Source: a virus. From it: 21,697 nucleotides of DNA. A model generated the notes under the pieces. That model saw only the letters and a program-made list of their open reading frames with translations. It did not search any database and was not told the origin of the DNA. The position numbers were made by a program, and so were the translations under genes. Below, one piece after another: positions 13,801 through 20,003 of the stretch (its first letter is position 1; each line of letters begins with the position of its first letter). The stretch is taken from IMG/VR virus record IMGVR_UViG_3300050821_012228, positions 1 through 21,697 of that record. One strand, given 5' to 3'.

Positions 13801-15058
13801 GATCATAATGCTCTTGCTCGATCCCGATGGTATTCGAGTTGTTGTAGCCGGCGTACGGCCCTTTAGTTACGCCAGCGTGATATGCGGTATCCTGATCATT
13901 AACAAACTGATAGATACGCCCATCTTTCGTGACGAAATAATGCGCTGATACTCCGCCAGTAGTCAGTTGACTAATGCCGCTCTTTTCAGTGCCATCGCTC
14001 GAATGCAGGATGATCCCCTGAATCTTCCCGTCACCAGCACGCCCTGGCGCATAGGAGCCTTTCTGTGCGCTGTAATCGGTGTTGATGTTCAGGTCCGCCG
14101 CGGTTGGCGCTGCCGTGGTGGAAGGCTTTGCCGCTTCCCCTCCGGCCGGCGTCCCGTCGACAGTGGTCCATGTTTTCCAATCGCCGAAGACTGGAGCAAC
14201 CGCAGGCTGCACAATCGTCCCCGGAGCCTTAGGCCCGCTCGGTTGCGGACCTGTTACAGGCTGAGCCGGTTGCACTTTAGGTGGTGTCCCTGGCGCTCCT
14301 TGATCTTCTGCAATCCTGGGATAAGTAACCGGAGCAGCTACTCCTACCGCCCGTGGCGCAGTCCCTGGAGGCACACTGACTAGCTCGCCTCGTTCGACTT
14401 GACTCAACTTGTCCGGCGCCGGTGTCGGCGGGATAACTCCAGCTGCAGGATTAAGAATGGCGTTCTTACTTCCCTCAATGAACCCAGGCACTGGCTTTTG
14501 TCCAGCCGGGTGCCATGGCATGGTCGCTGGTTGTCCTTTCGGGAACTGAACCAGTGTGGCGCGCTCGACCTGGTCGAGCTTGTCCGGAGCTGGCGCGGTA
14601 GCCTCAACAGTTTCCTTGGGCAACGTAACGTCGCTCGGCTTGAACGCTTCCTTGTCGCGCTCAGTGGCGAGCTCTGCGAACGGAACCATGCCAGCCGAAG
14701 CGGTTGGATCGACGACGTACCGCTGCCCGGTTTCGGGGTCGGTCTGGAGATCGGGACCGAAGGAGGATTCCGGCGTTGGCGTAGGTCCGGGCGGGGCTAA
14801 ATCGATGTGACCGGCTGGGATTTGATCCGCGGTCGGCCATTCATTCCAGTCGCCGTATTCCCCTTTGACCTTTTTGGGTACTTCAATCTTCGGGCCGCTT
14901 TCACTAGCCGGATAATCGCTGCCAGAAGAAACTTCTTCGGACGCTGGCGCAGTGTCTTCTGAAGGCGATGTATCCAGAGCAGTTGCCCCGGTGTCCAGAT
15001 GACTCAAGGCTTCTTCTATTTGCCGTCGTCTGATCGCATCCTCTAGTGTCGTGGCCAT
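10850..15058 (-). CDS. Large virion protein with zinc amidase (Amidase_2) and 3D/RlpA-like domains
   Basis: 1402 aa. Residues 1-320 are Pro/Ala/Thr-rich and disordered, with two kinds of short repeat (DWxxW and APDKLxQVER). Residues 344-488 are an N-acetylmuramoyl-L-alanine amidase: zinc ligands H352 (ILHSS), H463 (MGHSNVAPGRKQDP) and D474, probable catalytic E414 (IGIEQE), plus HYFVTKDGRIYQ and AYHAG. Residues about 512-594 (THFGYKGDPNLDPES, MVPGYDVALN, ARFDIFDP) look like a double-psi barrel of the 3D/RlpA kind. Residues 854-985 are rich in Gly/Ala and hydrophobic (GGALQGGVTG), as in membrane-inserting phage ejection proteins; the rest is helical and charged. The natural reading is a particle-borne protein that locally opens peptidoglycan and helps DNA cross the envelope, not a free endolysin, because of its size and missing signal. 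Confidence 0.75.
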   Translation of the reverse strand: MATTLEDAIRRRQIEEALSHLDTGATALDTSPSEDTAPASEEVSSGSDYPASESGPKIEVPKKVKGEYGDWNEWPTADQIPAGHIDLAPPGPTPTPESSFGPDLQTDPETGQRYVVDPTASAGMVPFAELATERDKEAFKPSDVTLPKETVEATAPAPDKLDQVERATLVQFPKGQPATMPWHPAGQKPVPGFIEGSKNAILNPAAGVIPPTPAPDKLSQVERGELVSVPPGTAPRAVGVAAPVTYPRIAEDQGAPGTPPKVQPAQPVTGPQPSGPKAPGTIVQPAVAPVFGDWKTWTTVDGTPAGGEAAKPSTTAAPTAADLNINTDYSAQKGSYAPGRAGDGKIQGIILHSSDGTEKSGISQLTTGGVSAHYFVTKDGRIYQFVNDQDTAYHAGVTKGPYAGYNNSNTIGIEQEHYDPGPDAPAEFRKNGEAWSPAQVAATAKLTAYLKAKYGIADDQIMGHSNVAPGRKQDPYNYPWKEFRAAVNGAAPDTTTTSTTSTTEVLDKLLASGVNTTHFGYKGDPNLDPESAAGHGKYVEQMVPGYDVALNAAAAKLVGNPQPGQEFQYAGRTWRYGDKVPEKYANARFDIFDPNNTALSGGQLGGTTQAAAQPKKQDWESWATLSPAEETAAQTADQQKQLGTLTQLANSTPNVVGLYKSFDKPVEGVSDAIRQQFQANLKPQIIGLMKQKYPDLSDDDAWAKAQTDPNALDVGADFWNKFVGSFQQLSPLLQQATGVRAEQSHLDAFLSQALPNGSDADKHALLTKLYAMPADQRGAYVSSLIPNPQTGVRGQDPQEVVSALDRLSDPNYAKQQAAQMEVAKAALKQRMVTDPRLVGTPVAFASENLAQIPEMIAVAGIPPLMAAQIGQQLREQMKAEHPEYSEDELDQKAAYGTLVQLVGQEAAGRLFGAGTGALMQGIKSPIKKAIAQALTQTGLGAGISGGTQALTNVVTGEPIGQGVAAATIGGALQGGVTGVVHAGAEALHPEAPTKAPLGEEPVTPPPETGPAGGAVRGAQPETMATGGQEATAGAEAASAQPIEGNAPVTPPSPVVTPSPVVTPIKGLHPDNEIKVGVNPLTKNLQIYLYGREGQRGALPLWDGVTREEAEALAENLRQRGTGGQYVDPGLLNKAFNRARERSGQSVSEARETAINAIFEPTASPPPRPGNISGEDHYVAREANKTTVNGVANIYQKARTASGELPPIDPNIGVTTEELLVRGTRMSPGEIDQHVSDLMNGKVSHPAEMAAAVRAKERELTQRSRQLGIQSEENPSDSQLKLDADNALKKLVDFHSDGGPIKKMKEIFNHIGVGLQGDLQYDLSSENGLKEKYFEETKGKNSPPSADPQIKATAKQVRQAHSDEYKAKSELSHQVDKWTRGKMNDAKIEEIRQAGLKKMNIPC

Positions 15059-15105
15059 AAAGTCTTAGGCAGGGGACCGCGGTCGTTGACAAAAAGAAAC
15101 TCCTT

Positions 15106-16308
15106 TTATTGTTTGCCAGGCACTTGCGCAACCTTGCCGTTCGGCAGTCTTATCCAGGTTCCAGGCGCCCGGCTATAAACGTCCAGATTATTCTTAGCAG
15201 GGTAAGGATTGCCTGCTGTTGCTCCCACGCTCTGATTTTCGCCTGGTACCCTGTACGCCGGCAAACCTTGTTTGAGCCGTAACGCGTTGGCCTGTTTCGC
15301 ATAAATTTGAGCCTCGGCAAGCGACATGGTAACTCGATGTTTATCAGGTCCAACCGTGACGGAATTTCCTGTCGCCACTGGCGCGTTGGGGTTGGCAATA
15401 GTTTTGGTCGAATCATTGGGATCAGGAATGGTATCAGGCTCATTCAAAGTTGCCGCTATGTCATTAGCAGTTCCGGTGCCGTAAATCCCGTCGATATGCC
15501 TGTTTAATTGCTCTTGATCGATCACCGGTTCACTGGCGATATTTTCCGCCGGCGGATTCTTTTCTGGTTTGTTTTTCCCAGCAGCAATTTCCATCTGGGT
15601 TTTCTCTAAAGTCGCTCTCTTCTGTGCAGCTTCTAAAGCGTATTGGCCAGTCCCGCTGGCTTTTGCCGCTTCATCGGCGGCTTTCGCTCTAGCGGCCTCT
15701 TGCTGAAGCCGTTGCGCCAGCATCGCTTTGCGCAGATCCATCTCGGCTACCCCGCCGGTATGAATCAAACCGCCCACGGTTCCGGCACTGGTGCCTGGGT
15801 CTCCAAACGCGGTTCCGCCCGCCGAATAATCGGACGGGTTCAAGGTGAAATCGCCTCCAGGCTGGCCATTAGCGCTAGTGGCCGGCGCATTCCCAACCGT
15901 GGCCGCAGACGGAGAACTTTGCAGTCGAGCCGCCGCTATCGCCCTGCTAAACTCGTCATCGGAAACGCCCTGGTCTTGCTGGAGCGGTTCAACGTTGCCG
16001 GTTGCCGGGTTGGGCGCAACCCGTCCCATATCTTGGGTCTGACCCGCACCACCGTCGCCCCCAAGCTTTCCCAAACTCATCGTTTGGCCTGCCCCAGGCT
16101 GGTCACCGATAGACGCTTCGTCCATCAGCTGGTTGGCGATCTGGTTCTGTTTCTGCTCCTGTATCCCTTTAGCTAAAGCCGCCCCAAGTCCTTGGATATC
16201 TTTACCAAAGGCGGAGCCAATTGCCATTCCGCGCTGGACATCGTTAGTTTCTGCGGTTTGCGGTCGGTTCTGGACGCGCGGATAGTACGGGCGATAATTT
16301 GAAGCCAT
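15106..16308 (-). CDS. Putative virion/internal protein, Gly-Ala-Gln rich
   Basis: 400 aa. It begins MASNYRPYYPRVQNRPQ and has a short hydrophobic-glycine patch (AIGSAFGKDIQGLGAALAKG, residues 30-49). A long low-complexity middle (about 70-190) is rich in Gly, Ala, Pro and Thr, a helical section (about 190-245) is rich in Ala, Gln and Lys, and a more ordered C-terminal third (about 265-400) ends LPNGKVAQVPGKQ. The composition fits an internal core or scaffold-like component placed just before the amidase protein. A good start signal, AGGA, lies about 9 nt before ATG. There is no enzyme motif and no certain family. Confidence 0.55.
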   Translation of the reverse strand: MASNYRPYYPRVQNRPQTAETNDVQRGMAIGSAFGKDIQGLGAALAKGIQEQKQNQIANQLMDEASIGDQPGAGQTMSLGKLGGDGGAGQTQDMGRVAPNPATGNVEPLQQDQGVSDDEFSRAIAAARLQSSPSAATVGNAPATSANGQPGGDFTLNPSDYSAGGTAFGDPGTSAGTVGGLIHTGGVAEMDLRKAMLAQRLQQEAARAKAADEAAKASGTGQYALEAAQKRATLEKTQMEIAAGKNKPEKNPPAENIASEPVIDQEQLNRHIDGIYGTGTANDIAATLNEPDTIPDPNDSTKTIANPNAPVATGNSVTVGPDKHRVTMSLAEAQIYAKQANALRLKQGLPAYRVPGENQSVGATAGNPYPAKNNLDVYSRAPGTWIRLPNGKVAQVPGKQ

Positions 16309-16318
16309 AAAATTTGTC

Positions 16319-16732
16319 CTACGATGCGATTAGTGGTTCTGCTTTCTTCGGGAAGGGTATTCGGACCTTTTGGAGGCGTTCTGCCGATTCTGCACGTGCC
16401 TCCAACATCCGCGCGCGTTCCGTGACGAAGATTGGGAGTTTAGCGAGCTGCTCAAATTTGACTTTTGCCTTTGCCTCGTCCAGAAATCGCCAGACACCGT
16501 TGCCCCACGGAGTCGTTAAACCTTTTAAAGCTTGCCGATCTGGTCCGTTGTCTGACTGGTTAAAGCCGCGGATCAAGACAAACCAGTAGGAAGGCGGGTC
16601 GTTGAGAACTCGCACAAGTTCGAGGCGTCCAGCTTGTTCTATTCGATAGCATCGCAATGGGCCGCCATCCGGCGCAGCTTGTCCGTACTGTTCGCCCAAC
16701 GCGCCGCGGTTCAAGACCAACACCTTTTTCAC
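16319..16732 (-). CDS. Hypothetical protein of the late operon
   Basis: 137 aa. A strand-rich N-terminal half (MKKVLVLNRG, then LRCYRIEQAGRLELVRVL and YWFVLIRGF) is followed by a helical, charged C-terminal half (LDEAKAKVKFEQLAKL, then ARMLEARAESAERLQKV). It lies 10 nt before the 400-aa gene and about 90 nt after the 88-aa gene. That gap holds one of two near-identical 20-nt sequences. The family is unknown; the size and position would suit a head-tail accessory protein, but nothing in the sequence shows it. Confidence 0.55.
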   Translation of the reverse strand: MKKVLVLNRGALGEQYGQAAPDGGPLRCYRIEQAGRLELVRVLNDPPSYWFVLIRGFNQSDNGPDRQALKGLTTPWGNGVWRFLDEAKAKVKFEQLAKLPIFVTERARMLEARAESAERLQKVRIPFPKKAEPLIAS

Positions 16733-16783
16733 AACGCCCGTGAGTTTGACGTAGTTTACGCAGAAATGCGAGTTTTTGCTCGG

Positions 16784-16803
16784 GGGCAGAACACTTTGCT
16801 CAC
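16784..16803 (-). repeat. 20-nt intergenic repeat, copy 1
   Basis: Minus-strand GTGAGCAAAGTGTTCTGCCC, about 50 nt before the 137-aa gene. It differs at one position from 17114-17133. Just upstream on the minus strand (about 16806-16822) an imperfect hairpin is centred on TCTCGCGCGAGA. Confidence 0.55.
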
Positions 16804-16822
16804 TCTGTCTCGCGCGAGAGAG

Positions 16823-17089
16823 TCAGTTCTTCTCGAGCGCCTTCCCTGCTCGGAACTCGATCCAGCGGTCCAGCTCCGCGATCAGCCTGCTGCGCTCCGC
16901 CTGCCGCTCTCCAAGCTCGCACTGCAACTGCTCGGCGGCGCCAATTAGCCACGGACTCACCTCGTGGCCAGAGGCTTCAGCCTGGTCGAATCCTTCAAGG
17001 ATCGCCTCGCACCGCTCATTGAGCGCAGGATCCTTAAGCTGAGCCAGCTTGGCCTGGAACTGTTGCAGGAGCACTCTTCGATAACGCAT
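16823..17089 (-). CDS. Small helical hypothetical protein
   Basis: 88 aa, almost entirely amphipathic helix: residues 1-40 (RRVLLQQFQAKLAQLKDP, NERCEAILEGFDQ) and 55-80 (ERQAERSRLIAELDRW), a probable coiled coil. The start follows copy 2 of the 20-nt repeat by 24 nt and has no Shine-Dalgarno sequence. It lies between the terminase-small-like gene and the 137-aa gene. The function is not known. Confidence 0.5.
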   Translation of the reverse strand: MRYRRVLLQQFQAKLAQLKDPALNERCEAILEGFDQAEASGHEVSPWLIGAAEQLQCELGERQAERSRLIAELDRWIEFRAGKALEKN

Positions 17090-17113
17090 AAAGATTTAGA
17101 CAAGGCGACTGCC

Positions 17114-17133
17114 GGGCAGAACAGTTTGCTCAC
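17114..17133 (-). repeat. 20-nt intergenic repeat, copy 2
   Basis: Minus-strand GTGAGCAAACTGTTCTGCCC. It begins at the stop codon (TGA) of the terminase-small-like gene and precedes the 88-aa gene. It matches 16784-16803 at 19 of 20 positions, although the flanks are unrelated. Confidence 0.55.
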
Positions 17134-17975
17134 CCGCGGCCGGCTTTCTTGACCAGCGCGCTCCAGCCTTCCGGTCCCATCAAATCCTGGATCGCCGCGT
17201 GCAGATCACGCAGCGTAATAACCTCACTATTGAATTCGACCGTTGTTGATTGTGATGCAAGTCCGCCCAGAACCTCGCGCACCAAAGTACCGCACACAAA
17301 AACAGCCGCTTCCTTCGCGATCAGCCTGGCATTGTCGCCTTGACTGAGTTGTGCCCACCAACCCGGCGATGGTTCGCCTACGGGCTTGGTGATCGGCGCC
17401 GAAACCGTCGCGTGGACGACAGTTGGAACCTCGGGAAAGCCAGGCGCTCCATTGCCGCCTCTTTTGTCTTTCAGGAGCCGCTCAATCCTGGCGTCCACCT
17501 CACGAACTCTCGAGCTTATTTCGCCGGCGACTTCCGCGGTGACGACCAGCGTGTTGTTAATCGTCTGGTTGGTGGTGTTGATTTGAAGCTGTATCTCAGG
17601 CCGCGAAAAATCAGACGGAAATCGGCGCTCTAAAATCCAGGCGGCCGCCGAGAAATTCTCCTCCGCGTTTGCCTCAATCTTTTTTAACAACCTCAACGCC
17701 GTCTTGCCAGCCGCTTCCTCTACCTGCTTGGCAAACACCGGATCTTTGCGCCGCCACTCGTTAAATGCGTCGTCTGATATCCCGCACGCTAAACACGCGA
17801 TGCGATACGGCGCGCCCGTCTCGATGGCTGCCAACAACGCTTTCTCTAATTGCGGCGTTCGTTTACCCGGGCGCCCGTTTGCAGTGAACTTCGGCTGATA
17901 ACCAGCTCGTCGTTTGCTCTGATCCCGTTTCGGTACGGGTTTGACGTCGGTGGAAAAAGAAGAAACTGATGACAT
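17130..17975 (-). CDS. Terminase small subunit-like HTH protein
   Basis: 281 aa from the ATG at 17975 (GGGAG about 11 nt upstream); a start at 18044 would overlap the preceding gene by 65 nt. After a basic tail, residues about 43-127 match a common phage module: LEKALLAAIETGAPYRIAC, then ACGISDDAFNEWRRKDP (helix-turn-helix), then a helix with FSAAAWILERRFPSDFSRPE. Proteins with this HTH followed by AAAWxLERRxPxxFxRPE are usually annotated as terminase small subunit or as a DNA-binding relative. The second half, including SSRVREVDARIERLL, may oligomerise. If it is TerS it recognises the packaging site, but terL is not next to it, so a regulatory role remains possible. Confidence 0.6.
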   Translation of the reverse strand: MSSVSSFSTDVKPVPKRDQSKRRAGYQPKFTANGRPGKRTPQLEKALLAAIETGAPYRIACLACGISDDAFNEWRRKDPVFAKQVEEAAGKTALRLLKKIEANAEENFSAAAWILERRFPSDFSRPEIQLQINTTNQTINNTLVVTAEVAGEISSRVREVDARIERLLKDKRGGNGAPGFPEVPTVVHATVSAPITKPVGEPSPGWWAQLSQGDNARLIAKEAAVFVCGTLVREVLGGLASQSTTVEFNSEVITLRDLHAAIQDLMGPEGWSALVKKAGRG

Positions 17976-17979
17976 GTCT

Positions 17980-18303
17980 TCAATTTCTCCCGCCAGCCGC
18001 AACTTGAATTCTTCTTTCAGCGTCAGCCAACAGGATGACCGCAAGCCAATCCGCGAGCAGTCCTTCGGTCACGCCGGCAATCCCAAACTCGCGTTGAAAC
18101 AGTTTCTCGAGATGCTCATTCTCGTAACCCAAAGTCAATGCAGCTCTCAGTGACAAAGCCATGATCTCGGCATCCTCCCACGCACTGTATCGATCAAAAT
18201 CACTGCCGCCAATGATCGCGTCGGCTTGATCGATGAACTCGAGCAACTTCGCACGCTGATCGACTGAAAGCGTTTCGAGATACTCTGGCTCCGGGAGGCT
18301 CAT
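17980..18303 (-). CDS. Hypothetical acidic helical protein
   Basis: 107 aa, start overlapping the upstream stop as ATGA. Acidic and mostly helical, with LETLSVDQRAKLLEFIDQAD at 9-28, GGSDFDRYSAWEDAEIMALS in the middle and LLADWLAVILLADAERR near the end. It precedes the terminase-small-like gene by 4 nt. There is no known family; it could be a partner of the DNA-binding proteins on either side. Confidence 0.55.
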   Translation of the reverse strand: MSLPEPEYLETLSVDQRAKLLEFIDQADAIIGGSDFDRYSAWEDAEIMALSLRAALTLGYENEHLEKLFQREFGIAGVTEGLLADWLAVILLADAERRIQVAAGGRN

Positions 18304-18596
18304 TTCATTGCCTCCTTAATCAGTTTCGAGAGCTCGATCAGGTCAACTTTCCGCTCCGCGCCGAGCCCGTCCAAATATTCACGGATTGTTCGCGCTACGG
18401 TCGCGTGCTTCTGCTCACGCTCCGCGATCTCAGCGAACCGGCGCTCAAGCTCCGCGGCCTGCTCAGAATGGGACTTGTACAACAACAGATCTGCGCGTTT
18501 CGCGCTGATCAAACCGTTTTCGTAAGCCTCACGCACTTCGGGCGAAGCGCGTCGGCGGATCCGCGAGATCCTCTTGGTTTGTCCAGGGCTAAGCAT
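18300..18596 (-). CDS. Small basic helical protein with ParB-like segment
   Basis: 98 aa. Residues 10-40 (ISRIRRRASPEVREAYENG, then LISAKRADLLL) resemble the helices that follow the HTH in ParB-type proteins, where RxAPEVREAYExGxIS is common. The rest is a charged helix (ELERRFAEIAEREQKHATV). It overlaps the preceding ParB-like gene by 8 nt. Together they may represent a two-part DNA-binding factor. The partition function is not demonstrated. Confidence 0.5.
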   Translation of the reverse strand: MLSPGQTKRISRIRRRASPEVREAYENGLISAKRADLLLYKSHSEQAAELERRFAEIAEREQKHATVARTIREYLDGLGAERKVDLIELSKLIKEAMK

Positions 18597-19290
18597 CGGT
18601 CAGCTCCGGAAATCTTTTAGAGAGGATGTCGCAGCAACTTAAACACCGGTCAGCCATGATCCGGCAAGCCGTAAAGGCCGAGAGCGCTTGCGCGAACTTC
18701 TCAACATGCGAGGTCACCAGATTCGCATCGAAGCCTTTATAAGCTGACAAACGGCGGACAGGAGAAATAAAGCTTTGCTCCCTTGTGGGGTGCTCGCGTT
18801 TACGCGACTTATGCCCGGTGCCGTTGGTCCCCGGTGATTCGATCGCGTTCTTAATCGTGCGACAAATCTTTGAGACAATCGGCTGAGTCGGCCCACACTT
18901 TGGCGATGTCGCCTCGACCAGTTGCCAGCTCACGGGTTGGAGCGCAGCGGGCAAAGAGGCCAGTGGCCTGATCGTCGCCTCGGTCGTATTGGGCGGCAAC
19001 GTCACGCCGCTATCTAGCAATGTTTGAGCTGTGCTGGCAGACCTGATCACCTGGTCAGTTGTGCTCCTGGCCAAGCCGAATGTCTCGCGGCAGAAGCTTT
19101 CGAAAGTGTCATGGGTCTCCCGATAAAGCCGGCTGCTGCGCAGCTCCAATAAAGCTGCCCCAACCGCAAGGAATTGCGATAGGCCGCGTTCAACGGTGCG
19201 AATCAACTGCGCGCGCCTGATTTTTTCCGCGGCTGTGAGCGGTTGCGGCGCGGACTCCGGAGCCTTGGGTTGTTCGATTAATGCGACCAC
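18589..19290 (-). CDS. ParB-like / phage HTH-type protein, paralogue 2
   Basis: 233 aa from GTG at 19290. Residues about 33-130 share the block seen at 7177-7941: GLSQFLAVGAALLELRSSRL, YRETHDTFESFCRETFGLA, a helix with QVIRSASTAQTLL, and EATIRPLASLPAALQPVSW. The C-terminal half differs, being shorter and without the charged coiled coil, and it carries three Cys near the end (CRIMADRCLSCC). It is the first gene of the 10-kb minus-strand operon and has a good promoter whose -10 box lies 9 nt before the start codon. Being first, it may act as the operon's regulator. DNA binding is inferred from the shared helical block; no ParB CTPase motif is present. Confidence 0.6.
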   Translation of the reverse strand: MVALIEQPKAPESAPQPLTAAEKIRRAQLIRTVERGLSQFLAVGAALLELRSSRLYRETHDTFESFCRETFGLARSTTDQVIRSASTAQTLLDSGVTLPPNTTEATIRPLASLPAALQPVSWQLVEATSPKCGPTQPIVSKICRTIKNAIESPGTNGTGHKSRKREHPTREQSFISPVRRLSAYKGFDANLVTSHVEKFAQALSAFTACRIMADRCLSCCDILSKRFPELTDA

Positions 19291-19299
19291 GGGTGTACG

Positions 19300-19329
19300 A
19301 TATTACCCATGTTCTGCGCTGCCATTCAA
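19300..19329 (-). promoter_or_regulatory. Promoter of the long minus-strand operon, nearly leaderless
   Basis: On the minus strand TTGAAT (19329-19324), an 18-nt spacer and TAATAT (19305-19300) stand 9 nt before the GTG start at 19290, so little or no 5' leader is expected. The interval GGGT...ACCC (19291-19308) is a short dyad flanking the -10 box. The divergent gene's ATG (19309) lies inside the spacer, so the two genes share control DNA. Confidence 0.6.
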
Positions 19330-19812
19330 GAATTCGCTTTCAGCTTGCCCACAGATGCGGGTTTGTTGCGCGCCGGTGTGTCTGCCGGCGAACCGATTGA
19401 TCAAACCGAAGTGCTCTCCTTAGCTGCTATGGCGCAGTCGCTTTTCGTCACAGCCACGATTGAAAGCCGCAGGCTGGACAGAGTTGAGGATTGCCGTCGG
19501 CTATGGGGAGAAACGGCGAGAGTGTTCGAAGAGCTCTGTTCAGCGTGGGCCGGCGTCCAGTCCGATGATTCATCAGTCGCGTGGCTGCGCGGTCGGCTTG
19601 AGCATTACCGGTCGTTATGCGTTGACCGCGTTGAGCTTTTTTCAATCACCGAATCAGCACGCCGGGAGTTCGCCGAGCGCAGGGCGGCCGACTCCGATAA
19701 TGAACATGCGTTCGGGACCCGAGGCGATATCGAACCGGTTCGCGAGTTCTCGAAATTAGAGACGGCCTCAATCGAGCGCGCGTACCGCCGGCATCAGGGC
19801 GTCTCCATATAG
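19309..19812 (+). CDS. Hypothetical protein, divergent from the late operon
   Basis: 167 aa. Helical and charged throughout: LSLAAMAQSLFVTATIESRR, then DCRRLWGETARVFEELCSAW, SSVAWLRGRLEHYRSLC and ESARREFAERRAADS. Four Cys are scattered without zinc spacing. It has no membrane segment and no known family. It starts 18 nt from the opposite GTG; a weak -10 (TACGAT) sits 7 nt before its ATG, so it too may be leaderless. Read with the 233-aa protein across the shared promoter, it could be part of a two-way switch, but that is speculation. Confidence 0.5.
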   Translation: MFCAAIQEFAFSLPTDAGLLRAGVSAGEPIDQTEVLSLAAMAQSLFVTATIESRRLDRVEDCRRLWGETARVFEELCSAWAGVQSDDSSVAWLRGRLEHYRSLCVDRVELFSITESARREFAERRAADSDNEHAFGTRGDIEPVREFSKLETASIERAYRRHQGVSI

Positions 19813-19944
19813 CGCTCTGTTTGGCGCCTTGGCAAGTGAGCTTGAAAAACGAAAAATGCGTTATGCTGCAGCCACCTTGAGGATGCCTATCGCCCCGCGC
19901 GGAGTGGGCGATCCCTCGCCCGAGTTTGGGCGTCGCCCGAGTAT

Positions 19945-19967
19945 CACGGCAGCGGACGGGTGCCGTG
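19945..19967. repeat. 7-bp hairpin just outside the tnpB right end
   Basis: CACGGCA and TGCCGTG enclose 9 nt. On the minus strand it lies where the guide portion of a TnpB-associated RNA would be, about 8 nt past the right-end hairpin's flank. A direct repeat TCGCCCGAGT (19916-19925 and 19933-19942) lies nearby. Confidence 0.4.
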
Positions 19968-19974
19968 CTCCAGA

Positions 19975-20003
19975 GTGAACACTCTGTCAGCTAAAGCAGA
20001 CAG
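19975..20003 (-). mobile_element. IS605-type right end of the tnpB element
   Basis: On the minus strand CTGTCTGCTTTAGCTGACAG forms a hairpin (20003-19984) with the GCTTTAGC core typical of IS200/IS605 right ends, followed by AGTGTTCAC at the presumed cleavage border. The tnpB stop codon (TGA, 19989-19987) lies within the hairpin. In this family the right end also forms the 3' scaffold of the omega RNA, with the adjoining 16-20 nt serving as guide. Confidence 0.7.

Noticed and set aside
19813-19975. Minus-strand frame past the tnpB right end, ending in GAIGILKVAAA, as the missing 3' part of the broken 21191 gene
   Set aside because: It is short and has no family signal, and the plus-strand HNH reading of the same bases fits the structure better.
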